Part shown: positions 10,546 through 22,189 of the stretch, one piece after another | Numbering within the stretch: the first letter of the stretch is position 1 | Layout: every line of letters begins with the position of its first letter | Assembly: GCA_963457665.1 (NCBI GenBank) | Contig: OY735209.1 | Location: forward strand, 5,479,417-5,543,416 | DNA: 64,000 bases | Origin: Thysanoteuthis rhombus | Lineage: Eukaryota; Mollusca; Cephalopoda; Oegopsida; Thysanoteuthidae | Direction: 5' to 3' | Notes under the pieces: model-generated | Told to the model about the DNA's origin: nothing | The model's input: the letters and a program-made list of their open reading frames with translations, nothing else | The model's database searches: none | Translations under genes and position numbers: made by a program

Positions 10546-13339
10546 TTCTAATATATAAAAATCCATGTCAATACTGTAAGAGTATTTTCCATTCAATTCT
10601 ATTTGTGTGGTTGTGGAAGAATATTGTTGTTATTAGTTGTGAATTGACTTGCACCTTTCAAAACATGTATGTCAACAAATGTAACAAAAACACAGTTTCT
10701 CTCTACGGAGCTTTAGTGAAATAGAGCAAGTTCAACATGGTCCTATAAACCCATAAATTGTGTACCATAAACAATAGGCAAACACATTACTATTCCCAAA
10801 TCATAAATGTGCAAATAAATAAATGAATACTGTAAATTGTATGGTAAAAATTTAAAAACTTCATCAGTATTGGTGACAGATCCATCAGTTATGGCGGAAT
10901 TGATATTCCTTTAGTAAAAAATGTAAAAACATCCTTGATGTGCTCAGAAATCCTCTGTGAATATGCAAAAGTATTTTTTCTCTTTTTCTTATGACCAACT
11001 TTATGCTATTTTCTGGCAACAATGAATAAAGTTAAACTTTCACAAAGGGGTTTACGTTGTCTACGTGAATAAATTAGTAACATTAGTAATATTATAAGAA
11101 CGCAGTTATGATTTCATAACCTTTTTACGTTTTGTTTATATTGCACAGCATATTTTCAATATTGCAGTCCTTCACAGTACACCATAAAACTCTGCCCAAA
11201 TTTGGATTAAATTATTCAAGACAGAACTGTTAATTATCAAAAGCACGAATGGAAAACCCATGAAAATATAACTATACTCTGACCGGTGATTAATCTGAGA
11301 TACTATTTTTATAGGTTTTCATGTACACAGTGGTCAACTAATATATATATACTCAGCAATTATCAGGTTGATATCTATACAGGGGTGTAATTAAGAGATG
11401 TGTGCAACCTCCCCTGCTTTTCCTGTCGACAAATTTCTGGCAAGGTTACCACATTAGCCATCAGCTAGATCTGGATCTTTTCCCCCAATTTAGCCAACAA
11501 AAATCCAAGATGGTTGATTCAAATCTGCAAAGTTTAATGAAGTAAGAGTACAATTTTTCTTACTAGTCAGTTTTAGTTCATAGTTATTGTACTTGATAAA
11601 TGGACTTTGAATGAGTAAGTGTAGACTTTATGCCAAACCAGTAAAATTGTGTAATTGGTAAACTTTCAATTTTTTTACAAAAAATAAATAAATACATAGC
11701 TTTAATTCAATCAAAAGTTCATTAAATCAAAGCATGGATGTAAAACAACTATATTTTTCACAAAAACAAAGTAAATACGGAGTTTTCATTTTTTCTACAA
11801 AAAATAAACTGATCATATTCATGAAAAGCACCCCAAGTTTGATTGAAACGAGAAGATCAAATTTGAGCCGACTCATGTGGATGATGTCCTACACGTTTGC
11901 AATCTACAGCAACTGAAATGTAAACAAATCAATTCCAAAGATTATTTCATCTCAAACTGTGAAAATGTTTGGCTCATTTTTATTTTTATTCAAAAAAAAA
12001 TTGACAAGATAGAATTTAATCAAAATTTAATTCTATTTCAACTATACACAATTAAAACCAATTCAACAATTTAATTTATTTCTTTTTATTTGTGCATCGT
12101 GAACTTTGGCTTTTTGATTATTCGACATTTGATTTTCTAACCCTCCTTAGTATGTTGAAAAAGATTTTAATGGAGTCATTCATCAAATTGAATTGTTTAA
12201 TCTATAACTATCTTCTAATTTTTCCTGATTTTAAAAAAAATATTGAGTAAAACATTTAAAATTAATAATTAGGGAATTCCACTTATTTGGCATAACAAAT
12301 GTTCAACATTTGAGTAAGTGAATAAAACTTAGCCAACATTTAAACAATTATATGAAATTTAGCCAATTTCAGCCGATTCTAACCATTTTTAAAGACAGTA
12401 TCAGCTATAAATAACGAACCATACTTGGCAATATTGATTTCTTTCCTTATTTGGCATACACACATACTTTGTTGACCAATTAGAAGCCTCATCCACCCTA
12501 AAAATCAGTAGGTACACCCTTACCTCTACAAAAGTCTTTTTTTTCTTACTGTTTTCCATTCAGCTCTTCTTTTTCTAGAATCCCAAACTGAACTTTTAGC
12601 TGAAAATCTTTCTGATTTATCAGTTTCTTGGTTCTTGTTCTGCCACTGAAATATCTGCTCTTCAGTCTGCTTCCCTATGCTTGTAATTTTTTACCTTTTT
12701 ATGCCCCCCCCCATGAATTGGTTAGTTTGAAATAAGAATGGGGAAATACATGAAGAAAGGTTAATCCACATCCACAAATATTAATCAGCAATTAGCAGAT
12801 GTTTTTGTTTTGTAACATTCACATCATCAGGGAAATGTAGTGACATAACTTGGTAGAAAAAGAATTTCATGTTACGTTAAACTTGATAAATGGTATCTAT
12901 ACTTAATTTCACCTTAAGACTGGTTTGATATTCAGGAAATCTTGGACATAAACAAGAAAATAGTATTTTATAAGTACAATGCAATTGGAAATTTCTAAAT
13001 CATTAATCATTTTTCGACTGAAAGCTTGACTAGTATATTATGTTCATCATATCATCCAGCAAATACTTGAGAAGAGAATACCCGAAATAATTCTTATATT
13101 TTCTCTGCTGGCTCCAACCAAGGAGTGGGTGCTCCCAATTTGAGAACAACTGATTCTGCCTTACATTAAAAGACTCCACATATGTTCACAAAACTACATA
13201 TAAGAAGTTTAGCTAAAAGACACATTATATGACATTGAACAGCATAGATATTTCCAGAAAAGGATCTCAAGAAAATATCCTCAATACTCATGATGCTGTT
13301 GCTGCTGCAGGTTTTAAGGGTAGGCAATCCATGCCTCTA
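10546..13339. other. Unassigned intergenic DNA
   Basis: A+T-rich sequence with short open frames (10515-10724, 11734-11916, 11877-12074) that lack domains or codon bias. A few poly-A and ATATAT tracts are present. No gene, RNA or clear repeat could be supported. Confidence 0.45.
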
Positions 13340-13600
13340 CACTTACTGTATGCGTTATACAAGCATAGCCAGCCAGACTAACTTAAAAACTGAAAATACC
13401 AATGTTATCAGTTTCGGTTGACGGTTTCCAATAAGAGAAAAATGGGCAAAATAATAGTCACTCAATAGGAACCGTCATGCAACTCATGTCTTTTATCAAC
13501 ATGCTGCATTAGGGATAATCAATTAAAAATTGGAAAAAGTGAATATGTTACTTCTATAGCCTTTTGTTGGGCAGTGACCTCTGAAAAAGATTAAATTTCT
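13340..13600 (+). mobile_element. MITE-like family M, copies 2 and 3 (3' end joined to 5' end)
   Basis: First comes a family 3' end (ATAGCCAGCCAGACTAACTT to GTTGACGGTTTCCAATAA, 13340-13433). It is followed directly by a family 5' end (CACTCAATAGGAACCGTCAT to CCTTTTGTTGGGCAGTGACC, 13458-13590). The order 3'-then-5' implies two insertions side by side or a rearranged tandem pair. Confidence 0.65.
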
Positions 13601-13779
13601 AAAGTATAGATGTAAGTTCGAGATTTGCCAAGACATTATTCTTTTTATCCAATCTGCACTGATCACTAATGGCCATAGAATGATGGTTCGAGTAGTTGCG
13701 ATGAAAAGTAATTGAAATTAAGGTGAAAGAATGTCTTTGGAGTGTTCAATGAATAAGTTACTTCTCTTGTCTTTTGTGG

Positions 13780-13995
13780 CTGATTGCTCAACAGCATGGA
13801 CTAGGTGAGCCAAGTTCAAACCCCAAATGAGACTGAGACTGGCTCCAATGCCCTTGAGAAAGGTATGAATCTGACTTCTCCCCCAGCTATGGATTAAATA
13901 AGTGATGTCACTTCAAGTGCTTGTCACCGTCAAGTCTATTCACGAGTCATAAAAACCTTGCAGAATAGCCAGGTGTAAGAAACTTGATAAGTAAA
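13780..13995 (+). mobile_element. tRNA-like SINE candidate
   Basis: A box A-like stretch (TGGCTGATTGCTCAACAGCA) and a box B-like AGTTCAAACCCC lie about 35 bp apart, followed by a non-tRNA body. Similarity to a tRNA is too weak to be a gene. No terminal duplication was resolved. Confidence 0.4.
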
Positions 13996-14034
13996 GCCCA
14001 GCAGGGACAGTTGTTGCTGTGGCCAGCGTAAGGG

Positions 14035-14270
14035 TACTTATTACTATAGTATATGTTTGCATGTTTATTTTCAGTGTTGATTTAAACATTTTTCTCTAGT
14101 GCGTGTATGTTTTCATGATTTCTTAAAGGAGTAATTCTCTGAAAAGAATATTGTTGTTGTCCAGATGGTTTTACAAGTATTAATGCTTACTTATACTGAT
14201 GCTCACATTTTACAGGAGTTGAGTCAATCTCTAGATTAAACATAGAAAAAATAAAGTTTCTCTCCAAAAC
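14035..14270 (-). pseudogene. Heavily decayed zinc finger fragments
   Basis: Words of the finger repeat survive on the minus strand: the linker-like TTTCTCTAGTGCGTGTATGT, a CATGATTTCTTAAAGGAGTA helix segment, and a second TTTCTCTCCAAAAC linker near 14255. No frame is open. This is probably the far downstream edge of an older version of the gene B array. Confidence 0.4.
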
Positions 14271-14740
14271 TGAACCCTTCAACCTCAACAAAATACCTGA
14301 GGATTTTACGTTGAATGGACCAAGTGGCAATATATTATTTAACTATTCCTACCTACACCAATGGTATGATCAGGCCATGCTTTTTTTTTTCAAATCTTAA
14401 TTCTCTAAATCTAATGACTTTCAACATATCTTTACTTTCACGAACTTGAATTCAGTAAAAGAATGCTTATCATTCATTATATCTTGAGGTTGGAAACTGC
14501 CAGTCAATAAAAAAGAATGTCACCAGACACAATATTCAAATCTTTTATTGTAGATTTTGTGAAAGCAATTTCTTCTACATGAACATGGATAACATTCAAT
14601 TCACATGTATCTACTGAACCCAATAATCTTTGTACAACTTCAAAAACCCTTTATTACATCAAATACTTGAGACTTATTCTATTTTTTGAAGCCCATGATT
14701 TCAGCACCAAATGTAGTTTACCATTTTGAAAACAGTAGAA

Positions 14741-14907
14741 GAGTAGTTCTCAAACTGTGTCCTGTGGCACAATAGCGTGCTGTGAGTACCTCTAAAGTTT
14801 GCTGCATAATTTTTTTCTACACAGGGTAAAATGTATAACTCTCTTAGTTTGCAGGGGTGAATGTATTTCCTAGTGTGCCATCACACAATAAAGTCTGAGT
14901 AACACTG
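14741..14907. mobile_element. hAT-type MITE candidate
   Basis: The left end AGTAGTTCTCAAACTGTG and the inverted right end CAGTGTTACTCAGACTTT resemble the classic hAT terminus (CAGTGGTTCTCAAAC), and sub-terminal GTGGCACA/TGTGCCA words also pair. Element length is about 167 bp. A convincing 8-bp target duplication was not found. Confidence 0.45.
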
Positions 14908-15184
14908 ATTTAGAGAGCATTTTTTTATACCTGCAAGTCCCTAAGTTCAGGTTACATCCTTATGCAAATCATAGCAATGCTTTTCGGCAGGGGTACTTTA
15001 GGAGGATCTCAATGGTCCAAAAATGCACCATTTGGATTGAATTGTATTTGTAACATTACCAATACACCTATGGGCATCTATGTAGGCAGTAATTGCCATC
15101 TCCCTCAATGAATTTGAGATTTTTTAATTGAAAATGAAATTATTTTGCCACCCACCTAAAAACTTGAATCAACCACTAGACTGA

Positions 15185-15475
15185 AAAACACTAGTTCAAA
15201 GTGTACTGACATGAATACTTTTGAATCTAAACTCCGTGCCTTGCAAAAATAAGTTCATCTCCATAGTGTATCCCTTTGAGCATGTTTAAAAATGAATACT
15301 GATTCACATAATGAATAAGAATATGGTTTCTTTCCTGTTTGTCTTCACATGTGTTCTTTCATCGATCTAGTAGTAACTGAAAACACTGAACCATGCTCTT
15401 TACAAAAATAGTCCAACATGTGTATTTTTTAGAAGATTTATTTGCCATAAATACCAATCTACATACTTTGCAAGT
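15185..15475 (-). pseudogene. Decayed fingers downstream of gene B
   Basis: The frame of gene B continues past its stop as TCKVCRLVFMANKSSKKYTC, a finger that has lost its histidines. Further words (ERNHILIHYVNQYS) appear in another frame down to about 15200. The stop sits exactly where the linker tyrosine should be (TGEKA-stop-TC). Confidence 0.75.
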
Positions 15476-16765
15476 TTAAGCTTTTTCTCCAGTATGTAAC
15501 CGCAGGTGTTTTCTTAAAGATGTATTCTGTGAGAATGTCGATCCACAAACTAAGCATAAATAAGGTTTCTCTCCAGTGTGAGTTCGCATGTGTTTATTCA
15601 ATGAGGAACTCTGTGAAAATTCTGATCCACACACATCACAGGAATATGGTTTCTCTCCAGTGTGTGTTCGCACATGTTGCTTTAAAGAGGAATTTTGTGA
15701 GAATTCCAAACCGCACACCTCACAGGAATATGGCTTTTCACCAGTGTGTATTTGCATATGTCTTTTCAAATGTGAATTGCATGAAAATGAAGATCTACAC
15801 ACTTCACAAGAATATGGTTCCTCTCCCGTGTGTTTCCGCATGTGTTGTTTCAACTTGGAATTTGCTGAAAATGACGATCCACAAACTTCACATGGATATC
15901 TTATTGCTCCAGTGTGTATTTGCATGTGTCTCATCAAACTTGAATTCATTGAAAATGAAGATCTACAAATCTCACAAGAATATGGTTTCTCTCCAGTGTG
16001 TGTTCGCATGTGTACTTTCAAATTAGAACTTGATGAATGTGCTGATCCACACACATCACAAAGGTATGGTTTCTCTCCGGTATGTTTTCGCATATGTTTT
16101 GTCAAATTAAAGTTTGTTGTAAATGCTGCTTCGCATACTACACAAGAATATGGCTTCTCTCCGGTGTGTGTTTGCATTTGTTCTTTTAACTTGGAACTGT
16201 TTGAAAATGCTGGTTCGCACACTTCATAAGAATAGGGTTTCTCTTCTCTATGCATGTGAATACGTAAATTTAAAGATGAATTCTGTGGAAAAGCTGATCC
16301 ACATACCTCACCAGTGTAAGGTACTTTTCCAGAGTGTGTTTGCATGTGTTCATTCAATATAGAATTTGTTGAAAATGCAGATCCACACACTTTACATGTA
16401 TATGATATCTCTCCAGAGTGTGTTCGCATGTGTCTTTTCAAATTTGAATTTACTGAAAATGCAGATTTACACATTTCACAAGAATATGGTTTCTCTCCAG
16501 TGTGTGTTCGTATGTGTTCTTTCAATTTGAAACTTGCTGAAAATGTTGATCCACACACTTCACAGGAAAATGGTTTCTCTCCAGTGTGTCTCTGAATATG
16601 TACTTTCAAAGATTCATTTGCTGAATTTGCTGATCTACATACCTCAGAAATGTAAGGTTTCTCTTCAGTGTGTGTTTGCACGTGTCCTTTCAAAGTAGAA
16701 CTCATTGAAAATGCAGAAGAGCACACTTTACAAGAGTAGGTATTCTCTAAATTGAGTGTTTGCAC
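15476..16765 (-). CDS. Gene B: C2H2 zinc finger protein, 15 finger units (about 429 aa)
   Basis: Longest array in the window. Twelve units look intact; three have lost ligands: unit 2 (ISEVC, first Cys replaced), unit 6 (TGEVC and disordered histidines) and unit 7 (SYEVC with His to Gln). Unit 9 has H for the core Phe. Expected role: nuclear DNA binding through linked fingers. The open frame has no ATG at its start: 16765 is GTG, preceded by an in-frame TAA. The first in-frame ATG is at 16705, inside finger 1, and a nearby ATG (16768) is out of frame and soon stops. The C-terminus ends by a nonsense codon in a TGEKPY linker. Its first exon at 20652-20702 is also damaged. Together this suggests a gene losing function, although the central and C-terminal fingers remain well preserved. 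Confidence 0.8.
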   Translation of the reverse strand: MQTLNLENTYSCKVCSSAFSMSSTLKGHVQTHTEEKPYISEVCRSANSANESLKVHIQRHTGEKPFSCEVCGSTFSASFKLKEHIRTHTGEKPYSCEMCKSAFSVNSNLKRHMRTHSGEISYTCKVCGSAFSTNSILNEHMQTHSGKVPYTGEVCGSAFPQNSSLNLRIHMHREEKPYSYEVCEPAFSNSSKLKEQMQTHTGEKPYSCVVCEAAFTTNFNLTKHMRKHTGEKPYLCDVCGSAHSSSSNLKVHMRTHTGEKPYSCEICRSSFSMNSSLMRHMQIHTGAIRYPCEVCGSSFSANSKLKQHMRKHTGEEPYSCEVCRSSFSCNSHLKRHMQIHTGEKPYSCEVCGLEFSQNSSLKQHVRTHTGEKPYSCDVCGSEFSQSSSLNKHMRTHTGEKPYLCLVCGSTFSQNTSLRKHLRLHTGEKA

Positions 16766-17015
16766 ATGCTGTTAAAACAAGAATTCAGTGAAAATGTTAG
16801 TCTGCACAATTTACATAAATGTTTTGCCTCCAAGATGTGGGTTCGAACATATTTATTCAAATAAGATTGCTATGAAGATAAAAAGTGACGCAAATTTGTT
16901 ATAGTTTTCCAAGAATGTACTTTCTTTCCTAATTCCTAAATTCAACAATGAATTGATGGTTACATTCTCTGATGATAATTAGATGAATTCACTCATTCTT
17001 CACTGCAATTTATAT
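16766..17015 (-). pseudogene. Gene B leader containing a frameshifted finger
   Basis: On the minus strand another frame reads LNKYVRTHILEAKHLCKLCR then LTFSLNSCFNSMCKHS, a finger lying one frame off the gene B array. The segment near the acceptor (CATCAATTCATTGTTGAATT) matches the leader of genes C and D, so the exon start is homologous. Confidence 0.65.
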
Positions 17016-17032
17016 CTGTGAATAAAGAAAAT
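17016..17032 (-). promoter_or_regulatory. 3' splice acceptor of gene B finger exon
   Basis: The minus strand reads TTTCTTTATTCACAG before ATATAAATTGCAG, matching the acceptors of genes A, C, D and E in type and in distance from the array. Confidence 0.65.
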
Positions 17033-18133
17033 AGATTAATGAATTATGTACAATAAATTTATTATAATTCAGTCTAGATTTCAGTCTAAATAAGATTGAA
17101 CAACTGTAGCCATTAAGGAGGATGAAGGGTTTCTATCCTTTTTCATACATGTGTACGTTTATGTATTCTAGCTCTTCTGGCCATACCACTTTTCTACAGA
17201 CTTGAAATTGATATTACACCCTTCCTAAAAATGCTTTTTCTTTTATTTCCAAAGAAAAAAAAAAGAAGCTTTTATGGACTTCAATTTGACAGGTTTTAAT
17301 AATAACATCCGGATTATCCAGAATCTAGTTGTTTTTTAATAATTCTTCACTCGATTTTAGATATTTTTTAGTGGAAAAAACATCTAATATTTCATCTGTT
17401 TTTTTTTTTTACTCTATTTAGAGGTTTTCAAGTTAAAAAAAACACTGGTGATTTCATAAATAGAACAGATTTTTTTTTCTTCAAATTAATGCTACTGTTG
17501 TTCAATTGTTGATAGTGATGGCAAGTTCTAATAAGAATTGATGCACTGAGAATACAATGGGAGTGGAAAATACGGATAACTTCCATTAACCTTAAAATGA
17601 ACAAAGGATTATCTCGATTTCACAACAACAAAAAAAACAAGCTTTTAACATATTACATATTCACCTTCCTGATGTTAAAAATGACACACAAATGAAATAA
17701 ATAAAAACATGTCTATTTCCATACAAACCTTTCACTTTTTACACACATCCACCGTTAAAATTGATGTATAAATAAAAACTATTTAATAAATTTATCAATT
17801 TAATTAATTCAAAGCAAAATCTGCTTTTCTTTCAAGGGAGGGGGATAATCCTTGCTCCTTCTTGAGGCAAACAAGAATTATCCTTTCTAGGAATCTACCA
17901 TCCAACAATTTTTTAAGCATTCATGATTAAATTGATTCTAGTAAGTAAAAAACATATCTTTTCAAAAAAAATTCCCCCAAGTTTTATCAATCAGAAATGA
18001 AAGACACTATTACTGATTTGACGGATCGAAAATCTGAGAAAAATTGTTAACACAGTAAAAGTCAATCTCCAAAGCAATAGTCATAATTTCAAAACTTTTG
18101 TGATCTGAAAATGGAAAAAAATCAAGTCTAATT

Positions 18134-18500
18134 AGTGAGTCAATAGAAACTGTCATGTGACCCATGGCTTATTGAAGGTTATCAATTAAAAAATTGGGAA
18201 GAGAGGTGATCAATGAATAAGTTACTTTTCTTGCCTTTTGTTGGGCAGTGATCACAGAATTAGCAGTATCTTTCTCTAAAAACTGACCCCCCCCCCTGAA
18301 AAAGCATTTAAGGGGTTGGAATTTTGAAAGAACAAAAAAAAAACGTTATTTCCATACATAATATGAACTTGAGGTTTAATTTTCCAGCCCTCTGGCTCCA
18401 TTGGTGCAGTCTGTACATGAGATACATACATAGCCTGCCAGATCCCCCAGAAAACAGTAGAAACTCATGTTGACAGTTTTGGTTGATGGTTTCAAATAAA
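18134..18500 (+). mobile_element. MITE-like family M, copy 4 (near full length)
   Basis: Runs from the 5' terminus (GAGTCAATAGAAACTGTCAT) through CTTGCCTTTTGTTGGGCAGT, a poly-C tract and CAGCCCTCTGGCTCCATTGG to the 3' terminus (TTTTGGTTGATGGTTTCAAA). The terminal core GAAAC[C/T]GTCA is inverted at the two ends. Confidence 0.75.
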
Positions 18501-19988
18501 GCAGTAGATAAATAACTTAGAAGATTGTTGTTCCCACAAGATCAATTAAATCTGTGGCCTTCCTCTGGTTTCAAGAGAATGTAAAGAGAAGAGTTCTTCT
18601 AGGTAGTGCCAAGAAATCGTAAAAAGCAAACATTTTATCAGCAATGCTTTTTCATTATCTGTATTAGACAAAGACTTCGATACCATAAACTTGCTAAGAA
18701 GCAAAATCCGGTCTGACTTATTCATCTAGCCGACATGTTGATGTATTACAAATTTTGAATTTTCTCACAGGCCAGCAGCATTTACTACCTTATCAAAAAG
18801 CTAGAAAATGAGTATCAAAAAGTAAAAGGAGAAAAAATTATCATTTTGATTCGGAGCGAAAGACTGAAAAAAACAGTTTTCATTTATAAGTATTTTTGTC
18901 TTTTGTTTCGCAATTGCATCTTTTCTTATGTATTTTGGTACAGTTGACTTGAAAAGTGATTCTTCAATCAAAAAATTGACCGCCACCCATCCCCCATCTA
19001 AACTAGCAACTCGGGACATCCAACTTTGGAAAAGGTAGTACTAGTATCGTGAAGTAAGAATAATTTTGATATTTTATCACGATTTCTTTCTATCATTCAC
19101 TCGATTTTTATTCAACTCTAAAAATGTCAAAATTGTTTATAAAGGCAATTATTTTATTATTAATTTTCATAGATTTAGTATAATGATTATTATTGATTTG
19201 AAAAAAAATGTCCATGATTTTTTTCCTTATTCTTATTTTTCTATTTGCATTTTTTTATCACAACTTTCCGGGAATTGCCAATTCTCTCAGTTGCGATTAA
19301 AGCAACTGGCAAGGAAAATCAAAACGAAGATGAACAGCATTATGAAAAATAATCTATAACAATAATGAATGAGTGTTTGTAAAATATTACAATATTGTAC
19401 ACAAGAAAGATAATAATTTATTTAAAATACTAAGTTAAAGGGCAATTTTCAAGAGGCCTATCCAAAAAGTGCTTCTCAAAAAGGCCAGATTTGGATATAA
19501 AGTGGCCAAAATGGCAACTCAGATAGTTTGTTTAATGTTGAGTAAGTCATTCTGTCATAAAATAGAGTACATACTGCAAAGATAAAGATAATTTTGATAT
19601 TTCAATACATGGTTTTATTGCTTGTTTATTAATGCATAAATCCCATTATTTCAATATATGTACTAAGGTTTTTCTCAACTGAGAAATATATCAAAATTAA
19701 GATGAAAATCAAATGGAAAAGGGAAAAATTTTGTCTTTTTGGCTACCAAGGGAGGCAACCTCTTTTTATATTTACGGCGGCCATCATTTAATTCCTTCAA
19801 GTTTAACCAAAATTTTTATGAGTTTCAATTAACGAGAACTTTTTGAGATTTGGGAAAGAGTCAGGGGAAAGAGGTCTATTAATAATGCTGGATTGGACCG
19901 TTAATTTCCGTCAGTCGTTTTCATTTATTCATTTGTTTTTATTATGTTTACCGGTACAATGTTGGGAAGCTTGTTTCGATTGTTAATC

Positions 19989-20195
19989 AATTGTAAAGTA
20001 TCACACCCTCGCTCACTCGATGTTAAAAACAGAGCACAAAATAAAAATAGATAGTAGAATTAATGAAAGAAAAACAGAAGTAAAAAACATAAATTGCATT
20101 GTTGTATTGAATGAATTGAATTGTTAAACTGTTTTTATTTGTTCGCCGTTTTTTGCATCGAGTGAGTGAGGGTGTGAAACTTCACAATTTACTGG
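19989..20195. repeat. Inverted repeat with GTGAGTGA-type arms
   Basis: Left arm TATCACACCCTCGCTCACTC followed by GATG (about 19996-20023) is the inverse of CATCGAGTGAGTGAGGGTGT (about 20156-20176). Flanking bases extend the pairing to about 40 bp. A relative of the left arm with its downstream sequence occurs at 61085-61180, so this is a dispersed hairpin element located in the 5' region of both gene B and gene D. Confidence 0.6.
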
Positions 20196-20651
20196 TACTG
20201 GGACCACCTTCCCTACGTTGTGCCTGCTTTCATTAGTCAAGCTTCATTCCTGTTCTTACCGTCCAGAATTCAACATGTTGTGAAGGCTTATGTTTTCAAA
20301 AATTGTTACTATCAGAAGATTCAGATAATGTCTCAATTTGTATGAAGAGCATTAATTATCTTCATCTCCTTGAATAGATGAAATACATCATAGCCATATT
20401 TTTGTACGACAGGTTTAAGGTACAGAAAGTTGGTTTCCATGCGATTAGAAAATAAATGACTTAACATAATCGAAATCAGTTTGCAAAAAATGGAATCGCT
20501 CAATTCCTGATCAATTTTCAGATAAAGGGTAAAATCTTATTGAATATGTTTAATGGTACTAAATAAAACCTCTCAAAGACAAATTACTGGATTTTTTCGT
20601 ATTTATTCCTTTGTTTTGTAAAGAAAGAAATGAAAATAAGGTTTTACTTAC

Positions 20652-20702
20652 CTCAATCTTTCGTCTGATTTGTCTTCCTGAGAGCAATTACGAATTAAGG
20701 AA
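20652..20702 (-). pseudogene. Gene B first exon, degraded
   Basis: The minus strand shows CAGGAAGACAAATCAGACGA then AAGATTGAG and a donor GTAAGTAAAAC. Compared with the other first exons it keeps EDKSDER but lacks seven bases before the donor and has no ATG at the expected place. Splicing may still work, but the leader peptide of the other copies cannot be made. Confidence 0.6.
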
Positions 20703-20802
20703 AATAGAGAAACTAAAACATTTGGAATAAACCATGATTTTCTGGGTTAAATTTTCTTACAAATCTCACCAACTTTTCTCGATCGAAATTGGAAAATGTC
20801 CG

Positions 20803-20830
20803 CGAAGAATCGAGATCAAGGGAGATAATT
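20803..20830 (-). promoter_or_regulatory. Conserved promoter-side motif of gene B
   Basis: CGAGATCAAGGGAGATAATT is the counterpart of the motif upstream of genes A, C and D, at the same distance (about 113 bp) from the first exon. A GATA array begins about 85 bp further upstream. Confidence 0.55.
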
Positions 20831-20913
20831 CATTATAACTAAGACAGCTGTTAGAAAACGTCAACCGAAACTGTCATCCAAAGTATCAACACGGGTTTCT
20901 TCAATTTTTAAGC

Positions 20914-21264
20914 GGCTATCTATCTATCTTTTAATCTATCTATCTATCTACCTATATATCTATCTATCTTTCTGTCTGTCTATCTATCTATCTATTTTAG
21001 TCTCTCCATATCTATCTATCTATTTCAGTCTGTTCATATCTATCTATCTATCTATTTCAGTCTTTCCATATCTATCTATCTATCTATATCAGTCTTTCCA
21101 TATCTATCTATCTATCTTAGTCTTTCAATATCTATCTATCTATCTCAGTCTTTCCATATCTATCTATCTATCTATCTATCTCAGTCTTTCCATATCTATC
21201 TATCTATCTATCTATCTCAGTCTTTCCATATCTATCTATCTATCTATCTATCTCAGTCTTTCCA

Positions 21265-21297
<33 letters not shown>

Positions 21298-21408
21298 CAG
21301 TCTTTCCATATCTATCTATCTATCTATCTATCTATCTCAGTCTTTCCATATCTATCTATCTATTTATCTATCTATCAATCTATCTATCTATCTATCTCAG
21401 TCTTTCCA

Positions 21409-21473
<65 letters not shown>

Positions 21474-21484
21474 GTCTGTCTGTT
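20914..21484. repeat. Composite GATA/TATC satellite with a recurring spacer
   Basis: TATC tetranucleotide runs are interrupted about twelve times by the spacer AGTCTTTCCATA (with variants AGTCTCTCCATA and AGTCTGTTCATA early on). Interval lengths between spacers vary by multiples of four, as expected for slippage inside a minisatellite. The last block is an uninterrupted TATC run ending in TCTGTCTGTCTGT. It sits just upstream of the gene B promoter motif. Confidence 0.9.
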
Positions 21485-21824
21485 GCACTTACAGGCCATA
21501 TGAAAATTTAAACATTCACTTCGCATTATGTTTAAAAAAAACAACTTTTTTTTGTTTTTAAAATCCCATCCCCAGTAATTTTATCAATAGATAAATTTAC
21601 TATGTGAGTTTATGCTAAAATTGATCCCTTACTACGTATCCGGCTGCATTCATGCTTATTTTTCTGTTTTTTTTTGTTGAAAATTCAAACTTTTTTGCGA
21701 TATAAGAGGAGTAGCCTATTCATTGATCACCTTTTTTCCCAATTTCTAAATTGATCCCCCCCCCAGATATGATAAGCTGCTGAAAGACGTTCATCGTCTG
21801 ACGGTTTCTATTGGGGGATTAACC
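21485..21824 (-). mobile_element. MITE-like family M, copy 5
   Basis: Family landmarks run on the minus strand: CAATAGAAACCGTCAGACGA near 21800, TTGATCACC/CCCAATTT segments, TTGATCCCTTACTACGTATC (inverse of the AAGGGATCAAT landmark) and an AACATTCACT-type 3' part next to the GATA array. It is directly abutted by the satellite, so its 3' end is unclear. Confidence 0.7.
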
Positions 21825-22189
21825 AGCATCCTATTTTTCAACTTTTAATTCAATTATGATTATTTCTTTAATTTATTTTTTTCCTCATTTTTTATAACAT
21901 TTATTTTTCATTTCTTCTGTTCAAAGTAAAATAGCCTTGTGAAGGCAACCAGTCTAGGAGACGGACAACTCTGATTCCCTACCAGGGAGTACAGACTCCT
22001 TTAAAGCAGTTTGTTGCCCAAGATGGGCGAGATCATAATATGATTTGCCCAAGCATGCACCCTGGAGGGGACATTCCATTGTCCATAGAGACCGAACAGA
22101 GAGTAAATGCAATCCATAGAAGATAGAAGAGACATAAAGAAAAAATCTCAGTCAGTAACCAAAGTATTTTTACTGAAATGGAAAATTAT
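21825..22189. other. Unassigned DNA
   Basis: A moderately G+C-richer stretch (21940-22100) with words such as AGGCAACCAGTCTAGGAGAC that look repeat-derived but have no partner in this window. No gene was recognised. Confidence 0.4.

Larger units (their letters stand above)
17033..20651 (-). other. Intron 1 of gene B (inferred)
   Basis: About 3.6 kb between donor 20651 and acceptor 17016. It contains a family M copy (18134-18500) and an inverted repeat (19989-20195). Short open frames (18801-19019, 19066-19359) have no recognisable domain. Confidence 0.5.

Noticed and set aside
15520-16595. Plus-strand ORFs with repeated VSLQCVFACV or [10 protein letters not shown]
   Set aside because: They are antisense shadows of the gene B finger array. 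The same applies to plus-strand frames over genes A, C and D and minus-strand frames over gene E.
20914-21484. CRISPR-like array (repeat plus spacer pattern)
   Set aside because: The spacers are the same sequence and the repeats are TATC tetranucleotides of variable length. It is a satellite in an animal genome.
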